A stretch of DNA of 5,210 nt from Deltaproteobacteria bacterium RIFOXYA12_FULL_61_11 (GTDB lineage: Bacteria > Bdellovibrionota_F > JAHFAK01 > YA12-FULL-61-11): the NCBI GenBank assembly GCA_001799195.1, contig MGSU01000319.1, forward strand, positions 1 to 5,210, written 5' to 3'. Below, piece by piece: positions 5,161 to 5,210 of this stretch (its first letter is position 1; every line of letters begins with the position of its first letter). The translations under genes were made by a program, and so were the position numbers. Under the pieces are notes generated by a model. That model was not told the origin of the DNA. It ran no database searches and worked only from the letters and a program-made list of their open reading frames with translations.

Positions 5161-5210
5161 TCAGTACCTCACCCAGGCTGGGAAGCCGTGGAGGGGCAGG
5201 TCGGCGAAGG
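5161..5210 (-). CDS. 3' end of an upstream minus-strand gene (partial, unknown product)
   Basis: A reading frame entering from the right edge encodes FADLPLHGFPAWVRY and then a TGA (5163-5161). Fourteen of its fifteen codons end in G or C, while fewer than half have G or C at the second position; this is the codon signature of real genes in this window. It is therefore probably the C-terminus of a gene lying upstream of mvaD on the same strand, 77 bases from the mvaD start. The fragment is too short to assign a family, and whether it belongs to the mevalonate pathway cannot be told here. Confidence 0.5.
   Translation of the reverse strand, partial: FADLPLHGFPAWVRY

Noticed and set aside
1-5210. 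Mobile element, CRISPR array, tRNA or rRNA
   Set aside because: No transposase or integrase, no terminal inverted repeats, no spaced repeat array and no tRNA-like cloverleaf or rRNA sequence was seen.

Overview
This is a high-GC bacterial window. It holds four complete protein genes, and the edges cut two more. Third codon positions are strongly G/C, start codons follow Shine-Dalgarno sites, and genes are tightly packed. No rRNA, tRNA, CRISPR array, transposase or phage gene is visible. The organism cannot be named from the sequence. An alkyl-DHAP-synthase-like flavoprotein together with a mevalonate-pathway decarboxylase would fit a high-GC environmental lineage such as Chloroflexota or Myxococcota, but this is inference only.

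Layout, left to right. At the left edge are the first ten codons of a minus-strand gene (1-30). It is translationally coupled by an ATGA overlap to a 563-residue FAD-binding oxidase of the alkyldihydroxyacetonephosphate synthase (AGPS) type (27-1718, minus). A 329-base divergent intergenic region (1719-2047) follows. It carries two back-to-back -35-like hexamers, and an 11-base direct repeat with one copy near each start codon. On the plus strand comes a 423-residue, 12-TM MFS transporter of the oxalate/formate antiporter (OFA) type (2048-3319). Its last 32 bases overlap, tail to tail, the end of a minus-strand HAD-superfamily phosphatase-like gene (3288-4052). That gene lies 14 bases downstream of a mevalonate-pathway decarboxylase, mvaD-like (4067-5083, minus). 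Upstream of mvaD is a 77-base gap with an imperfect hairpin (5118-5146). Beyond it is the probable C-terminal end of another minus-strand gene (5161-5210).

There appear to be three transcription groups: leftward FAD oxidase plus the coupled partial gene; rightward MFS transporter alone; leftward (unknown gene), mvaD and HAD. The shared intergenic region suggests, but does not prove, that the oxidase and transporter are co-regulated. The mvaD-HAD pair places a phosphatase-like protein next to isoprenoid precursor synthesis.

Nothing here is clearly a new system. The points most worth checking are the substrate of the MvaD-like enzyme (mono- or diphosphate), the role of the linked HAD protein, the substrate of the OFA transporter, which seems to lack the TM11 lysine of OxlT, and the divergent control region.
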